DNA from: JAQVEB01 sp028698105
GTDB lineage: Bacteria > Bacteroidota > Bacteroidia > Bacteroidales > Dysgonomonadaceae
Assembly: GCA_964293155.1 (NCBI GenBank)
Contig: CAXYYA010000005.1
Location: forward strand, 1 to 64,000
Length of the DNA stretch: 64,000 nt
Direction: 5' to 3'
Part shown: positions 53,199 through 61,577 of the stretch, piece by piece
How the letters are laid out: every line of letters starts with the position of its first letter
How positions within the stretch are numbered: position 1 is the stretch's first letter
Notes under the pieces: model-generated
What the model saw: only the letters and a program-made list of their open reading frames with translations
Told to the model about the DNA's origin: nothing
Database searches by the model: none
Program-made: the position numbers and the translations under genes

Positions 53199-53726
53199 TC
53201 AAATCCCAAACTTCTGCATCACAACCACATCGCGATAATTTTTCCCCGACGAAAGCCATTCGTTAAGTGTGGCGGTGCGGCGAAAACCTGCTTTCGCAAA
53301 AAGTTTCACGCTGCCGGCGTTTTCTTCGGGAACGAAGGCGTACAACTGGTGCAGTTTCAGAAAACCGAACGCATATTCCTCGAGCAACGCAAGCGCCGAA
53401 ACGCCGTAACCTTTCTGCTGGTGATCGGTGTCAATTAAAATTCCCACACCGGCTTTGCCGTTAAAGGCATCGAAATCGTACAAATCAACCGTTCCGACAC
53501 ACACGCCGTCCGTTTTGCGGACGACCATCAGGCGCAATTGCTTCGTGTGGTAAATGTCCTGCTGCGCATCAATAATATATTGCCGCAGGGCAAAGCGCGA
53601 AAACGGCGCCATGCCGGCTCCGAATTTCCAAAGCTCCGTGTCGTTTTCCCAACGGTACAACAATTCCAGATCGTCGGGTTCGAGGGCGCGGAGCAGGATC
53701 GTATCGTTTTCGAGCAGTTTAGTCAT
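53199..53726 (-). CDS. GNAT-family N-acetyltransferase (RimJ/SpeG-like)
   Basis: A 175-residue acetyltransferase with the GNAT fold: N-terminal LLRALEPDDLELLYRWENDT, the central VGTVDLYDFD strand and the acetyl-CoA-binding block DTDHQQKGYGVSALALLEEY, with the final LYAFVPEENAGSVKLFAKAG. It resembles RimJ/SpeG-type enzymes acting on amino groups of proteins or polyamines. Its start overlaps the preceding membrane protein's end by 8 bases. The substrate is unknown. Confidence 0.86.
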   Translation of the reverse strand: MTKLLENDTILLRALEPDDLELLYRWENDTELWKFGAGMAPFSRFALRQYIIDAQQDIYHTKQLRLMVVRKTDGVCVGTVDLYDFDAFNGKAGVGILIDTDHQQKGYGVSALALLEEYAFGFLKLHQLYAFVPEENAGSVKLFAKAGFRRTATLNEWLSSGKNYRDVVVMQKFGI

Positions 53727-54171
53727 CGGTTTCCTCCACAGGGATTAATTTTCTTAATTCCGGCTCCGCCGGTTTGCAAAACAAAAACGCGATCAACAGG
53801 ATCACCGTGAGCCACAGATAATTTTTGTTATACGAAATCGCGTACAAGGCAATGTTCCCGGCCGTGACAAAAAATAACCATAGTAACCGCACGTAAAAAG
53901 CTTTTTTGTAGCGATTTACGGCTTCACCGGCGTTTCCAGGTTCCGGTTTTTTGTGCAGCAACATGGAAAAAGCTTTCAGTGCGAGCGGTATGGACGCAAT
54001 GGTGATGATCAGCGTATATTGATTTGCGGCCAGGCTTAACTCCCGCGCAGTTTCTTTGAGATGAAACACATTGAGGAGCATAAGTGCAAAAGCGGCAATT
54101 AAGACGATAAAACTCAGGTAAAATACGTTGCGCAACGATTTTATTGTGCTGTTTTCGATGGAGGATGCCAT
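53719..54171 (-). CDS. Unknown four-helix membrane protein
   Basis: A 150-residue protein with four hydrophobic helices (about residues 17-34, 50-65, 90-108 and 118-130) and polar ends. I do not recognise a family. It overlaps recR by 1 base (TAATG-type junction) and the GNAT by 8 bases, so it is in the recR operon, but nothing in it links to recombination. Confidence 0.7.
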   Translation of the reverse strand: MASSIENSTIKSLRNVFYLSFIVLIAAFALMLLNVFHLKETARELSLAANQYTLIITIASIPLALKAFSMLLHKKPEPGNAGEAVNRYKKAFYVRLLWLFFVTAGNIALYAISYNKNYLWLTVILLIAFLFCKPAEPELRKLIPVEETDD

Positions 54172-54803
54172 TATTTGGATACGGTTTTATATGATTCGTC
54201 AAACGGCGTGCGATTAATAATCGAACGGCCGAGCGTAATTTCATCGGCATACTCAATTTCATCGCCAATGGCGACTCCGCGCGCGATAATACTCACTTTC
54301 ACGTTATACGGCTGAAGCTTGCGGTAAATGTAAAAGTTGGTGGTATCGCCTTCCATTGTCGCGCTTAGCGCGAGGATAACCTCCGTTACTTCGCCGCTTT
54401 TTACCCTGTCCACCAGGCTGCTAATTTCGATATCCGACGGGCCGATACCGTCAATCGGCGAAATAATTCCGCCCAACACGTGATACAATCCCCTGAATTG
54501 CACGGTGTTCTCAATCGCCATCACCTCTTTTATATTTTCCACAACACACACGGTTGAAGCGTCGCGCGATTTATCGGAACAAATGGCGCAAACTTCGCTG
54601 TCGGATATGTTATGGCAGCACGAGCAATACTTTACATCGTGTTTTAACGTGGCTATCGCCGAGGCAAAATTCTCCACGCTCACATCATCTTGCCTGAGCA
54701 AATGTAAAACAAGCCGGAGAGCCGTTTTTCGGCCAATACCGGGAAGTTTTGCAAATTCGTTTACGGCATTTTCAAGTAAATACGAGGGGTAGTGCGAGCT
54801 CAT
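54171..54803 (-). CDS. recR: Recombination protein RecR
   Basis: Works with RecF/RecO to load RecA at gaps. The 210-residue protein has the helix-hairpin-helix (LPGIGRKTALRLVLHLL, about 20-36), the zinc finger (CSCC...CAIC, residues 60-75), the Toprim domain with CVVENIKEVMAIE, and the C-terminal ATMEGDTTNFYI block. It is the first gene of a long minus-strand operon and has a well-fitting promoter. Confidence 0.96.
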   Translation of the reverse strand: MSSHYPSYLLENAVNEFAKLPGIGRKTALRLVLHLLRQDDVSVENFASAIATLKHDVKYCSCCHNISDSEVCAICSDKSRDASTVCVVENIKEVMAIENTVQFRGLYHVLGGIISPIDGIGPSDIEISSLVDRVKSGEVTEVILALSATMEGDTTNFYIYRKLQPYNVKVSIIARGVAIGDEIEYADEITLGRSIINRTPFDESYKTVSK

Positions 54804-54828
54804 TTACAACGTTTATCTTATGGTTGCG

Positions 54829-54860
54829 CAAAGATACTACGATTCGTTCGATTGCACAAA
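54829..54860 (-). promoter_or_regulatory. Promoter of recR
   Basis: On the minus strand TTTG (54860-54857), a 20-base spacer and TATCTTTG (54836-54829) match the consensus; the start codon is 25 bases downstream. Confidence 0.7.
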
Positions 54861-54936
54861 TCTCTTTCCGAAGCGGAATAAAGAAATTATTCCGTAAATT
54901 TTTCCGTTATCGTTTAGCCCTTAACAAATAAATTCG

Positions 54937-54944
54937 TAGCTTTG
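54937..54944 (+). promoter_or_regulatory. -7 element of the serC-serA operon
   Basis: TAGCTTTG matches TAnnTTTG, 69 bases upstream of serC, with TTTA about 20 bases in front as a weak -33 box. Confidence 0.5.
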
Positions 54945-55013
54945 CCGTTGGAAAATCGGGTGTATTTTCTAAACCACGTAACCTTATAAAACATTAATTA
55001 AAAAAGTTATTTT

Positions 55014-56081
55014 ATGAAAACGTATAATTTTAGTGCAGGCCCTTCAATTTTGCCGCAACAAACGATTGAGAATACGGCGAAAGCGATCCAAAGTTTTACC
55101 CAGGGGGGACTTTCCCTCATGGAGATCAGTCACCGCTCAAAGGAATTTCAAGCTGTGATTGATGAAGCGCAAGCGTTATTCAAGGAGCTTTTGCAAATTC
55201 CGGACGGTTATCATGTATTGTTCCTGGGAGGTGGCGCGAGTTTGCAATTCTGCATGGTTCCTTACAACCTGATGGAGAAAAAATCGGCTTATCTCAACAC
55301 CGGTACGTGGGCCGGCAAAGCATTCAAAGAAGCCAAGCTGTTTGGCGATGCTGTTGAAGTTGCCTCGTCGAAAGACACCATATTCAATTACATTCCGAAA
55401 GATTATGTCATCCCGGCGGATGCCGATTACTTCCATATCACCACAAACAACACCATTTACGGAACCGAGATCCGTAAGGATATTGACAGCCCGGTACCGC
55501 TGGTGGCCGATATGTCGTCCGATATATTTTCGCGTCCCCTGGACGTATCGAAATACGCGTTAATCTATGGCGGCGCGCAGAAAAACCTGGCTCCGGCCGG
55601 CGTAACGTTCGTTATCGTGAAAGAAGATGTTTTGGGCAAAGTTACGCGCACGATACCTACCATGTTGAACTACAAAACACATATCGAAAACGGTTCGATG
55701 TTCAACACACCGCCTGTTGTACCCATCTATGCCGCGATGGAAACCTTGCGCTGGTTAAAATCGCTCGGCGGTTTGGAAGTGATGGAGAAGATGAACATCG
55801 AAAAAGCCGGCATTCTCTACGATGCAATTGACAGCAGCAGGATATTCACCGGAACGGCAAAAGAAGAAGACCGCTCCATCATGAACGTTTGTTTTGTGAT
55901 GAAAGAAGAATACAAAGATTTGGAAGCCGAATTTCAGAAATTTGCATCGGAGAGAGGCATGTCGGGGATCAAAGGACACCGCTCCATTGGTGGTTTCCGC
56001 GCTTCTATTTACAATGCGATGCCGAAAGAAGGCGTACAGGCGCTGATTGATTGCATGCAGGAATTCGAAAAATCAAAATAA
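55014..56081 (+). CDS. serC: Phosphoserine aminotransferase
   Basis: Second step of serine biosynthesis. The 355-residue PLP enzyme begins NFSAGPSILPQQ, has SLMEISHRSKEF and FLGGGASLQF phosphate-site motifs, and the PLP lysine at residue 190 (YGGAQKNLAPAG), ending with GIKGHRSIGGFRASIYNAMP. It is followed after 12 bases by the phosphoglycerate dehydrogenase gene, forming a two-gene serine operon with its own promoter and a very strong terminator. Confidence 0.96.
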   Translation: MKTYNFSAGPSILPQQTIENTAKAIQSFTQGGLSLMEISHRSKEFQAVIDEAQALFKELLQIPDGYHVLFLGGGASLQFCMVPYNLMEKKSAYLNTGTWAGKAFKEAKLFGDAVEVASSKDTIFNYIPKDYVIPADADYFHITTNNTIYGTEIRKDIDSPVPLVADMSSDIFSRPLDVSKYALIYGGAQKNLAPAGVTFVIVKEDVLGKVTRTIPTMLNYKTHIENGSMFNTPPVVPIYAAMETLRWLKSLGGLEVMEKMNIEKAGILYDAIDSSRIFTGTAKEEDRSIMNVCFVMKEEYKDLEAEFQKFASERGMSGIKGHRSIGGFRASIYNAMPKEGVQALIDCMQEFEKSK

Positions 56082-56093
56082 AACAGAGTTGGG

Positions 56094-57026
56094 ATGAAAG
56101 TTCTTATTGTTACAGAAAAACCGTTTGCTCCGCAGGCGGTGCAGGAAATAGAAAATATTATTGAGAATGCCGGACATACGTTTGGCAAGTTGGAGAAATA
56201 TACCGATAAATCGCAATTGACGGATGCCGTTAAGGATGCCGATGCCATTATTATCCGCAGCGACATTATAGATAAAGAAGTGATGGATGCCGCACCGAAA
56301 CTGAAAGTTATCGTGCGTGCAGGCGCGGGTTACGATAATGTGGACCTGGATGCCGCAACTCAAAAAGACATTTGCGTGATGAACACGCCCGGACAAAACG
56401 CCAATGCGGTAGCCGAACTCGTCTTCGGGATGCTGTTGTATGTGCAACGGAACCATTTCGACGGCACTACGGGCAACGAATTGAAAAACAACCGTCTCGG
56501 TTTGTATGCTTTCGGAAATGTAGCAAAAATGGTTGCGCGTATCGCGCGCGGCTTTGGTATGCCCATTTACGCCTATTCGCCCATTCTCACGCACGACGAT
56601 CTACGCAAGGAAGGCGAGTACGGCGTTATCTCGGTTTACAGCGCTGAAGAGTTGTTTGAAAACAGCGATATCATTTCACTCCACATGCCGCTGTTGGAAG
56701 AAACGGAGAAATGCGTTAATTACAACTTGTTGTCGCGGATGCCCAATCCGGCTATCGTGATAAATTCGGCACGTAAAGAAGTTATCAATGAAGACGATAT
56801 GATGCGCATCATGGAAGAACGCCCCAAATTTAAGTACATTACCGATATTAAGGCCGACAGGCACGATGAATTCGTCGCCAAATTCCCCGATCGCTATTTC
56901 ACCACGCCTAAGAAAGCGGGAGCACAAACTTCCGAAGCGAATGTGAACGCCGGATTAGCCGCAGCGCGTCAGGTTGTGGCTTTTCTGAAAAGCGGCGACG
57001 ACCGTTTCAGGGTGAATCCAAAATAG
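56094..57026 (+). CDS. serA: D-3-phosphoglycerate dehydrogenase, atypical
   Basis: Expected to oxidise 3-phosphoglycerate, the first step to serine. The 310-residue protein has the D-2-hydroxyacid dehydrogenase fold with no C-terminal ACT domain. GAGYDNVDLD and the SARKEV strand are visible, but the NAD-binding loop reads LGLYAFGNVAKMVA instead of GxGxxG, and the usual catalytic His segment (TPHxGG) reads TPKKAGAQTSEAN. The substitutions may be shared by the Bacteroidota enzyme; the function rests mainly on its place after serC. Confidence 0.82.
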   Translation: MKVLIVTEKPFAPQAVQEIENIIENAGHTFGKLEKYTDKSQLTDAVKDADAIIIRSDIIDKEVMDAAPKLKVIVRAGAGYDNVDLDAATQKDICVMNTPGQNANAVAELVFGMLLYVQRNHFDGTTGNELKNNRLGLYAFGNVAKMVARIARGFGMPIYAYSPILTHDDLRKEGEYGVISVYSAEELFENSDIISLHMPLLEETEKCVNYNLLSRMPNPAIVINSARKEVINEDDMMRIMEERPKFKYITDIKADRHDEFVAKFPDRYFTTPKKAGAQTSEANVNAGLAAARQVVAFLKSGDDRFRVNPK

Positions 57027-57054
57027 TTTTTTTTAAACTTTACATAACAGATAG

Positions 57055-57098
57055 AAATCCCGGGAACCGGAAACGGTTTTCGGGATTTTTGTTTTTTT
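57055..57098 (+). terminator. Strong terminator of serC-serA
   Basis: A 15-bp hairpin (57055-57069 with 57074-57088, two G-U pairs) capped by a GAAA tetraloop, then TTGTTTTTTT. It separates the serine operon from the BlaI-like gene. Confidence 0.9.
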
Positions 57099-57128
57099 AA
57101 CGCAAAATAAATACGAAAAAGTTTTCAG

Positions 57129-57151
57129 TTTACGAAAATGTCGTAAATTTG
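57129..57151 (+). promoter_or_regulatory. BlaI-type operator over the blaI -7 box
   Basis: TTTACGA-AAATG-TCGTAAA (57129-57147) is a 7-bp inverted repeat with a 5-base centre. Its right arm overlaps the -7 box TAAATTTG (57144-57151), 37 bases before the regulator's start codon. Position and symmetry fit an autorepressor site. Confidence 0.7.
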
Positions 57152-57188
57152 CAGTATCGAAATAATATAAAAACAAAATATCAACGCT

Positions 57189-57551
57189 ATGGAACGATTA
57201 ACACCCCAGGAAGAATCAGTGATGCTTTATGTGTGGCAATTAGGCGAATGCGCCATCAAAGACGTGGTTGATCAAATGGAAGAGCCAAAACCGCCTTATA
57301 CCACGGTTGCCTCCATTTTCAGAAACCTCGAGAACAAAGAATACCTCACCAAAAGAAGGTTCGGTAACGTAAAAGTTTTTAAACCGAAGGTTACCGAGGC
57401 GGCTTACAAACGCCATTTTTTGTCGGGAGTGGTGCAGAGCTACTTCGATAATTCCTACAAAAAGTTGGTTTCTTTCTTCGCGAAAGAACAGAAAATCACG
57501 AAAGACGAATTGGCAGAGATCATTCGCCTGATCGAAAAAAATCAGAAATAA
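57189..57551 (+). CDS. BlaI/MecI/CopY-family repressor
   Basis: A 120-residue winged-helix repressor: N-terminal MERLTPQEESVMLYVWQLGE and the recognition region PPYTTVASIFRNLENKEYL (about 37-55), with a C-terminal dimerisation helix bundle. BlaI-type proteins are cleaved or released when a BlaR1 sensor protease is activated. The following gene encodes such a BlaR1-like protein 55 bases downstream, and a palindrome covers its own promoter, so autorepression is likely. The signal sensed is unknown; no beta-lactamase gene is near. Confidence 0.92.
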   Translation: MERLTPQEESVMLYVWQLGECAIKDVVDQMEEPKPPYTTVASIFRNLENKEYLTKRRFGNVKVFKPKVTEAAYKRHFLSGVVQSYFDNSYKKLVSFFAKEQKITKDELAEIIRLIEKNQK

Positions 57552-57606
57552 AGCTTCGCTTTAAATTATTGTCCGTCAAAACGTTCAATTTTCAATTTCC
57601 CCTTAA

Positions 57607-59364
57607 ATGGAAGCATTGCTCACATACCTGTTGAAAGTAAACGTAGGCCTCATCGTATTTTACTTGCTGTACGTGGTTATGTTCAGGAAAGATACGTTCA
57701 TAAAAATGCGGCGCTATTTTTTCCTCTCGGCCATGGCGTTTTCGGTTTTATATCCGCTGGTCAGCGTGGAAGCGCTTGGTAATTTATACGATTTTCAAGC
57801 CGCGTTTGTACAAACACAGGCAACAGTAGAAGTAGGAGAGCCCACTATGGTTGTGTTAGGCGAAAACGAAAGCGCCGGCACGCCATTTATCTCATTGCGA
57901 CAGGCGCTTTATTGGCTTGCCGCAGCGGGAACGGCTTTCTTTTTAATACGGTTTCTGTGGCAGATATTTTCTATTCTCAGAATCCGTTCGCGAAGCGAAA
58001 AGAAAATGATTTCAGGGTTGTCTGTTTATCATTTGCCAGACGATATCACGCCCTTTTCGTTCTTCAACTGGATTTTCGTGCATGCCGAATCGCATTCGCG
58101 CGAGGAATTGACGCAAATCCTGTTGCACGAACAAACACATGCTCATCAACGGCACTCCGTGGATATTGTTCTTGCGGAATTGCTCTGTATCTTTTTCTGG
58201 TGGAATCCGTTTGTGTGGCTGATGAAAAAAGAGATGGCCATCAACCTGGAATACCTGGCCGATAACGGTGTATTGCGCGAAGGCGTCAATACCAAAGCCT
58301 ATCAGTACCACCTCTTACGATTGACTTATCATGAAACTGCAGTTCAGATAGTAAATAACTTTAATGTATCACAATTAAAACAACGTATTATGATGATGAA
58401 TAAAAGTAAATCGCCTACCGCAATGATGGCGAAATATCTGATGATACTGCCGCTTGCATTGTTGTTGGTAACGATAAACAGTTGTGCCAACAAAGAGAAG
58501 AAAACACCCCCGGACGAAACCGCAGAAGTTACCGCACCTCAAACCGATTCCATCGTGGATGCAACCGATATCACGTTGATGGATAAAAGCGAAGTTTTTG
58601 TAGTGGTTGAGAACCAACCGGAATTTCCGGGCGGTACGCCTGCCATGATGAAATTTCTGAAAGATAGTGTTAAATATCCGGTAGAAGCACAGGAAAAAGG
58701 AATTGAAGGACGTGTCATTACCAATTTTGTGGTAGAGAAAGACGGCCGTTTGTCCGATTTTAATGTAGTTCGCGGAATAGATCCGTCATTGGACAAAGAA
58801 GCGCTGCGTGTGCTCAAAGCTATGCCCAACTGGAAGCCCGGAACCCAGCGCGGAGAAAAGGTGCGGGTGCGCTTCACGTTGCCGGTAGTGTTTCGTTTAA
58901 TGGGCGATAAAAAAACGACATCGGCTCCGCCGCCTCCACCACCACCGCCAACTTCTGCTGAAAAAAAATCATTGGGAAGCGCTCCACCGCCACCACCACC
59001 TCCTCCTGCATATTCTAAAAGCAGAGAAGAAATGAAAAATACAAATGAGGTTTTTGTTGTTGTGGAAAAGCAACCCGAATTTCCCGGCGGCACACAGGCT
59101 TTGATGAAATTTATAAACGAAAATGTTAACTATCCGCGCGAAGCGCAGGAGAATGGCATTCAAGGACGTCCTATCGTTAATTTTATCGTGGAAAAAGACG
59201 GCAGCATCAATGATGTGAAAATAGTTCGCAGCGTTGATCCTTTGTTGGATGCCGAAGCGTTACGCGTGGCTGAGTCCATGCCTAAATGGAGCCCCGGTAA
59301 ACAAAAAGGACAACCTGTAAGGGTGCGTTATACGCTTCCGTTGGTTTTCAGGTTGCAACAATAA
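57607..59364 (+). CDS. BlaR1-like M56 peptidase with two TonB-C domains
   Basis: A 585-residue sensor-like membrane protein. N-terminal helices (about 8-25, 37-55, 100-123) surround a zinc-peptidase site HEQTH (174-178) with a second Glu at 215 (NLEYLADN). A further helix (about 274-293) is followed by two TonB C-terminal-like domains (about 329-430 and 485-585) joined by a linker with two runs of eight prolines. The operon partner is the BlaI-like repressor. TonB-C domains in place of a penicillin-binding sensor are a frequent Bacteroidota variant; the ligand is unknown. Confidence 0.88.
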   Translation: MEALLTYLLKVNVGLIVFYLLYVVMFRKDTFIKMRRYFFLSAMAFSVLYPLVSVEALGNLYDFQAAFVQTQATVEVGEPTMVVLGENESAGTPFISLRQALYWLAAAGTAFFLIRFLWQIFSILRIRSRSEKKMISGLSVYHLPDDITPFSFFNWIFVHAESHSREELTQILLHEQTHAHQRHSVDIVLAELLCIFFWWNPFVWLMKKEMAINLEYLADNGVLREGVNTKAYQYHLLRLTYHETAVQIVNNFNVSQLKQRIMMMNKSKSPTAMMAKYLMILPLALLLVTINSCANKEKKTPPDETAEVTAPQTDSIVDATDITLMDKSEVFVVVENQPEFPGGTPAMMKFLKDSVKYPVEAQEKGIEGRVITNFVVEKDGRLSDFNVVRGIDPSLDKEALRVLKAMPNWKPGTQRGEKVRVRFTLPVVFRLMGDKKTTSAPPPPPPPPTSAEKKSLGSAPPPPPPPPAYSKSREEMKNTNEVFVVVEKQPEFPGGTQALMKFINENVNYPREAQENGIQGRPIVNFIVEKDGSINDVKIVRSVDPLLDAEALRVAESMPKWSPGKQKGQPVRVRYTLPLVFRLQQ

Positions 59365-59372
59365 ATCACAAA

Positions 59373-59401
59373 GCATCAGCCGGTTCCAAACCGGCGGATG
59401 C
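59373..59401 (+). other. Hairpin over the first candidate start of the second BlaR1-like gene
   Basis: GCATC-A-GCCGGTT pairs with AACCGGC-G-GATGC. No T-run follows. It covers the ATG at 59398, so the ATG at 59413, which aligns with the paralogue's start, is the more likely start. Confidence 0.65.
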
Positions 59402-59412
59402 TTGTCAAAGAA

Positions 59413-60132
59413 ATGGAAACGGTTATTGCATACGGTATAAAAGTTAACATTGCGCTGATAATTTTTTATCTGCTTTACATTGCGCTTTTAAAGAAGGATA
59501 CTTTTTTTGTCTTCAGACGGTATTTTTTTCTGGCGGCGATCGTATTTTCATTTGCTTATCCGTTCGTTGCGGTATCGGCGTGGGGAAACATCGTTTCCTT
59601 TGAAAAGCTAGCGGAGCTTACGGGCGAAGTAACGGTGGGAGAACCTTCTGCAACACTTGTTTATGCAAACGAACCCGTTAACCAAGAACGCGCTTTACAG
59701 GTTGATTGGCCGCAGATGCTTCTGTACGCCATGGCGACGGGCGTGTTTTTCTTTGCCATCCGGTTTCTTTGGCAATTGGCGAGCATTTTGCGCATCAGGC
59801 GCAAGAGCGTTCCGATGAATATAGGCGGATCACGCGTGTTTGATCTTCATGACGAAATAACGCCTTTCTCGTTTTTCCGGTGGATCTTTGTGCACGCACA
59901 ATCGCACAGCGAGGCCGAGCTGGATCAAATTCTCCTGCACGAACAAATCCACGCCCGTCAGTGGCACTCAATTGACGTTGTGCTCTCGGAGTTGCTGTGC
60001 GTGTTTTTCTGGTGGAACCCGTTTGTGTGGCTGATGAAAAAAGAGATTGCGATCAGTCTGGAGTTTCTTGCCGATAACGGCGTGCTTCGGGAGGGCGTGA
60101 ACAGCCGCGAATATCAGTATCATCTTTTATGA
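59413..60132 (+). CDS. M56 peptidase half of the split gene
   Basis: 239 residues covering three N-terminal helices and the zinc-peptidase core with HEQIH (about 176-180) and the second Glu in SLEFLADN. It stops at TGA 60130-60132 within the segment just after the peptidase domain, so the anchor helix and sensor domains are lost. The intact zinc site means the fragment could still be an active membrane protease. A start 15 bases upstream (59398) is possible but lies in a hairpin. Confidence 0.7.
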   Translation: METVIAYGIKVNIALIIFYLLYIALLKKDTFFVFRRYFFLAAIVFSFAYPFVAVSAWGNIVSFEKLAELTGEVTVGEPSATLVYANEPVNQERALQVDWPQMLLYAMATGVFFFAIRFLWQLASILRIRRKSVPMNIGGSRVFDLHDEITPFSFFRWIFVHAQSHSEAELDQILLHEQIHARQWHSIDVVLSELLCVFFWWNPFVWLMKKEIAISLEFLADNGVLREGVNSREYQYHLL

Positions 60133-60204
60133 TTGACTTATCACGAAACTGCAGTTCAAATAGTAAACAACTTTAATGTATCACAATTAAAACAACGAAT
60201 AACG

Positions 60205-61497
60205 ATGATGAATACAAATAAATCGCCTGCCGGAAAACTGGCGAAATATCTCATAGCATTCCCGCTGGTGTTTATGCTGGTAGCCGCAAACAGCGTTTAT
60301 GCGCAAAAAACGCAACCGCAAAAGAAAGCGAACAGCAGCGACGAAATTTTTACGGTGGTCGAAAAGCAACCCCGTTTTGTGAATGGCGTAAATTCCATGC
60401 TCGATTTTGTTAAATCGGAAATGAAATACCCCGAAATTGCGAAAGAAAACGGAATTCAGGGTCGTGTGATCGTGAATTTCGTAATTGAAAAAGACGGGAG
60501 CGTTACGTCGCCCAAAATCGTGCGGGGTGTTGATCCGTCGCTCGACAAAGAAGCCATCCGCATCATAAACACCATGCCCAAATGGATTCCCGGGGAGCAA
60601 AACGGCAAATTAGTGAGAGTGCGATACACATTGCCCATCAATTTCCGGCTTGATGAAACAACCGGCAACGGAAATGCGGATGTAGCAGGTGCTAAAATTA
60701 TACAGGAAAAAGTATCTGAACAAGATGTTTCCAGTGAAATTTTTGTTGTTGTAGAAAATCAACCCGAATTTCCCGGCGGCACAAGTGCCATGATGAAATT
60801 TCTCTCCGACAGCATCAGATATCCTGTTGAAGCAGCGAAAAACAAAGTGCAAGGCCGCGTGATCGCCAATTTCGTAGTCACGAAAGACGGCAGCATCAAC
60901 GAGGTGAATATCGTTCGCGGCGTTGATCCGTTGCTCGACGCGGAAGCTGTCCGGGTAATAAAATCCATGCCCGCATGGAAGCCGGGAACACAAAGAGGGA
61001 AACCCGTGAATGTGCGATTTACTCTTCCGATTGTTTTTGGCCTGCAAAAAGAAGCAAATGACGAGGCGATGGAAAAATTAAAAAATAAAGGACCGGTTGC
61101 GGTTTATGACGAGCCCATCGCTAATCCGGATAAGGGATTTTATAAGTACCTGGCACAAAACATTAAATATCCGGTAATTGCGCAGGAAAACGGCATTACA
61201 GGATTCATTAATGCCTCATACATGCTGAATGAAAAGGGTGAAATTTCGAATGTGAAAATAGTGAAAGGAGTGGATCCGTCGTTAGACAACGAAGTTATCC
61301 GTGTAATTGAAGCCATGCCGAATGATGTGGCATTGTCGCGCACGGGAGAAACTTTTTCCGGTGAGCATGCTATTTCTTTTCTTTTCCGTCTGCAGAATGA
61401 GAACACTAAAGGCGGACAGGTCGGACCATCGGCTGATGTGGTTGTTGTAGGTTATGGGGTTCCCGATATTAAGAACAAAGTAAAAAAAATCGAATAA
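60205..61497 (+). CDS. TonB-C repeat half of the split gene
   Basis: From ATG 60205 a 430-residue product has an N-terminal hydrophobic helix (AKYLIAFPLVFMLVAANSVY, resembling a signal peptide or anchor) followed by three TonB C-terminal-like domains (starting near EIFTVVEKQPRF, EIFVVVENQPEF and GPVAVYDEP). In frame the reading extends back to the codon after TGA (60133, TTG). If translated alone it would be an exported three-TonB-C protein without the protease. Confidence 0.65.
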   Translation: MMNTNKSPAGKLAKYLIAFPLVFMLVAANSVYAQKTQPQKKANSSDEIFTVVEKQPRFVNGVNSMLDFVKSEMKYPEIAKENGIQGRVIVNFVIEKDGSVTSPKIVRGVDPSLDKEAIRIINTMPKWIPGEQNGKLVRVRYTLPINFRLDETTGNGNADVAGAKIIQEKVSEQDVSSEIFVVVENQPEFPGGTSAMMKFLSDSIRYPVEAAKNKVQGRVIANFVVTKDGSINEVNIVRGVDPLLDAEAVRVIKSMPAWKPGTQRGKPVNVRFTLPIVFGLQKEANDEAMEKLKNKGPVAVYDEPIANPDKGFYKYLAQNIKYPVIAQENGITGFINASYMLNEKGEISNVKIVKGVDPSLDNEVIRVIEAMPNDVALSRTGETFSGEHAISFLFRLQNENTKGGQVGPSADVVVVGYGVPDIKNKVKKIE

Positions 61498-61525
61498 TCA
61501 ATCTCTTGTTAATCATGATGACCCG

Positions 61526-61577
61526 AATCGAAGGAGGTTTTATATCATACTCTCATTTCCCCTCCTTCGATTTTTTT
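61526..61577 (+). terminator. Intrinsic terminator just before the TPR gene
   Basis: A perfect 12-bp stem (AATCGAAGGAGG at 61526-61537 with CCTCCTTCGATT at 61561-61572) and a T-run ending at 61577. It is 28 bases after the split gene and only 17 bases before the TPR start codon. Confidence 0.85.

Larger units (their letters stand above)
59413..61497 (+). pseudogene. Second BlaR1-TonB gene, split by an in-frame TGA
   Basis: The whole stretch reads as one BlaR1-like M56 peptidase plus TonB-C gene in a single frame, except for TGA at 60130-60132. At the same place the paralogue has CGA (Arg) in LLRLTYHETAVQIV, and the sequence after the stop continues in frame as LTYHETAVQIV. A single C-to-T change explains it. 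The rest has no frameshift, and the downstream part stays well conserved, so the loss may be recent, or the two halves may be made separately. Confidence 0.8.
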
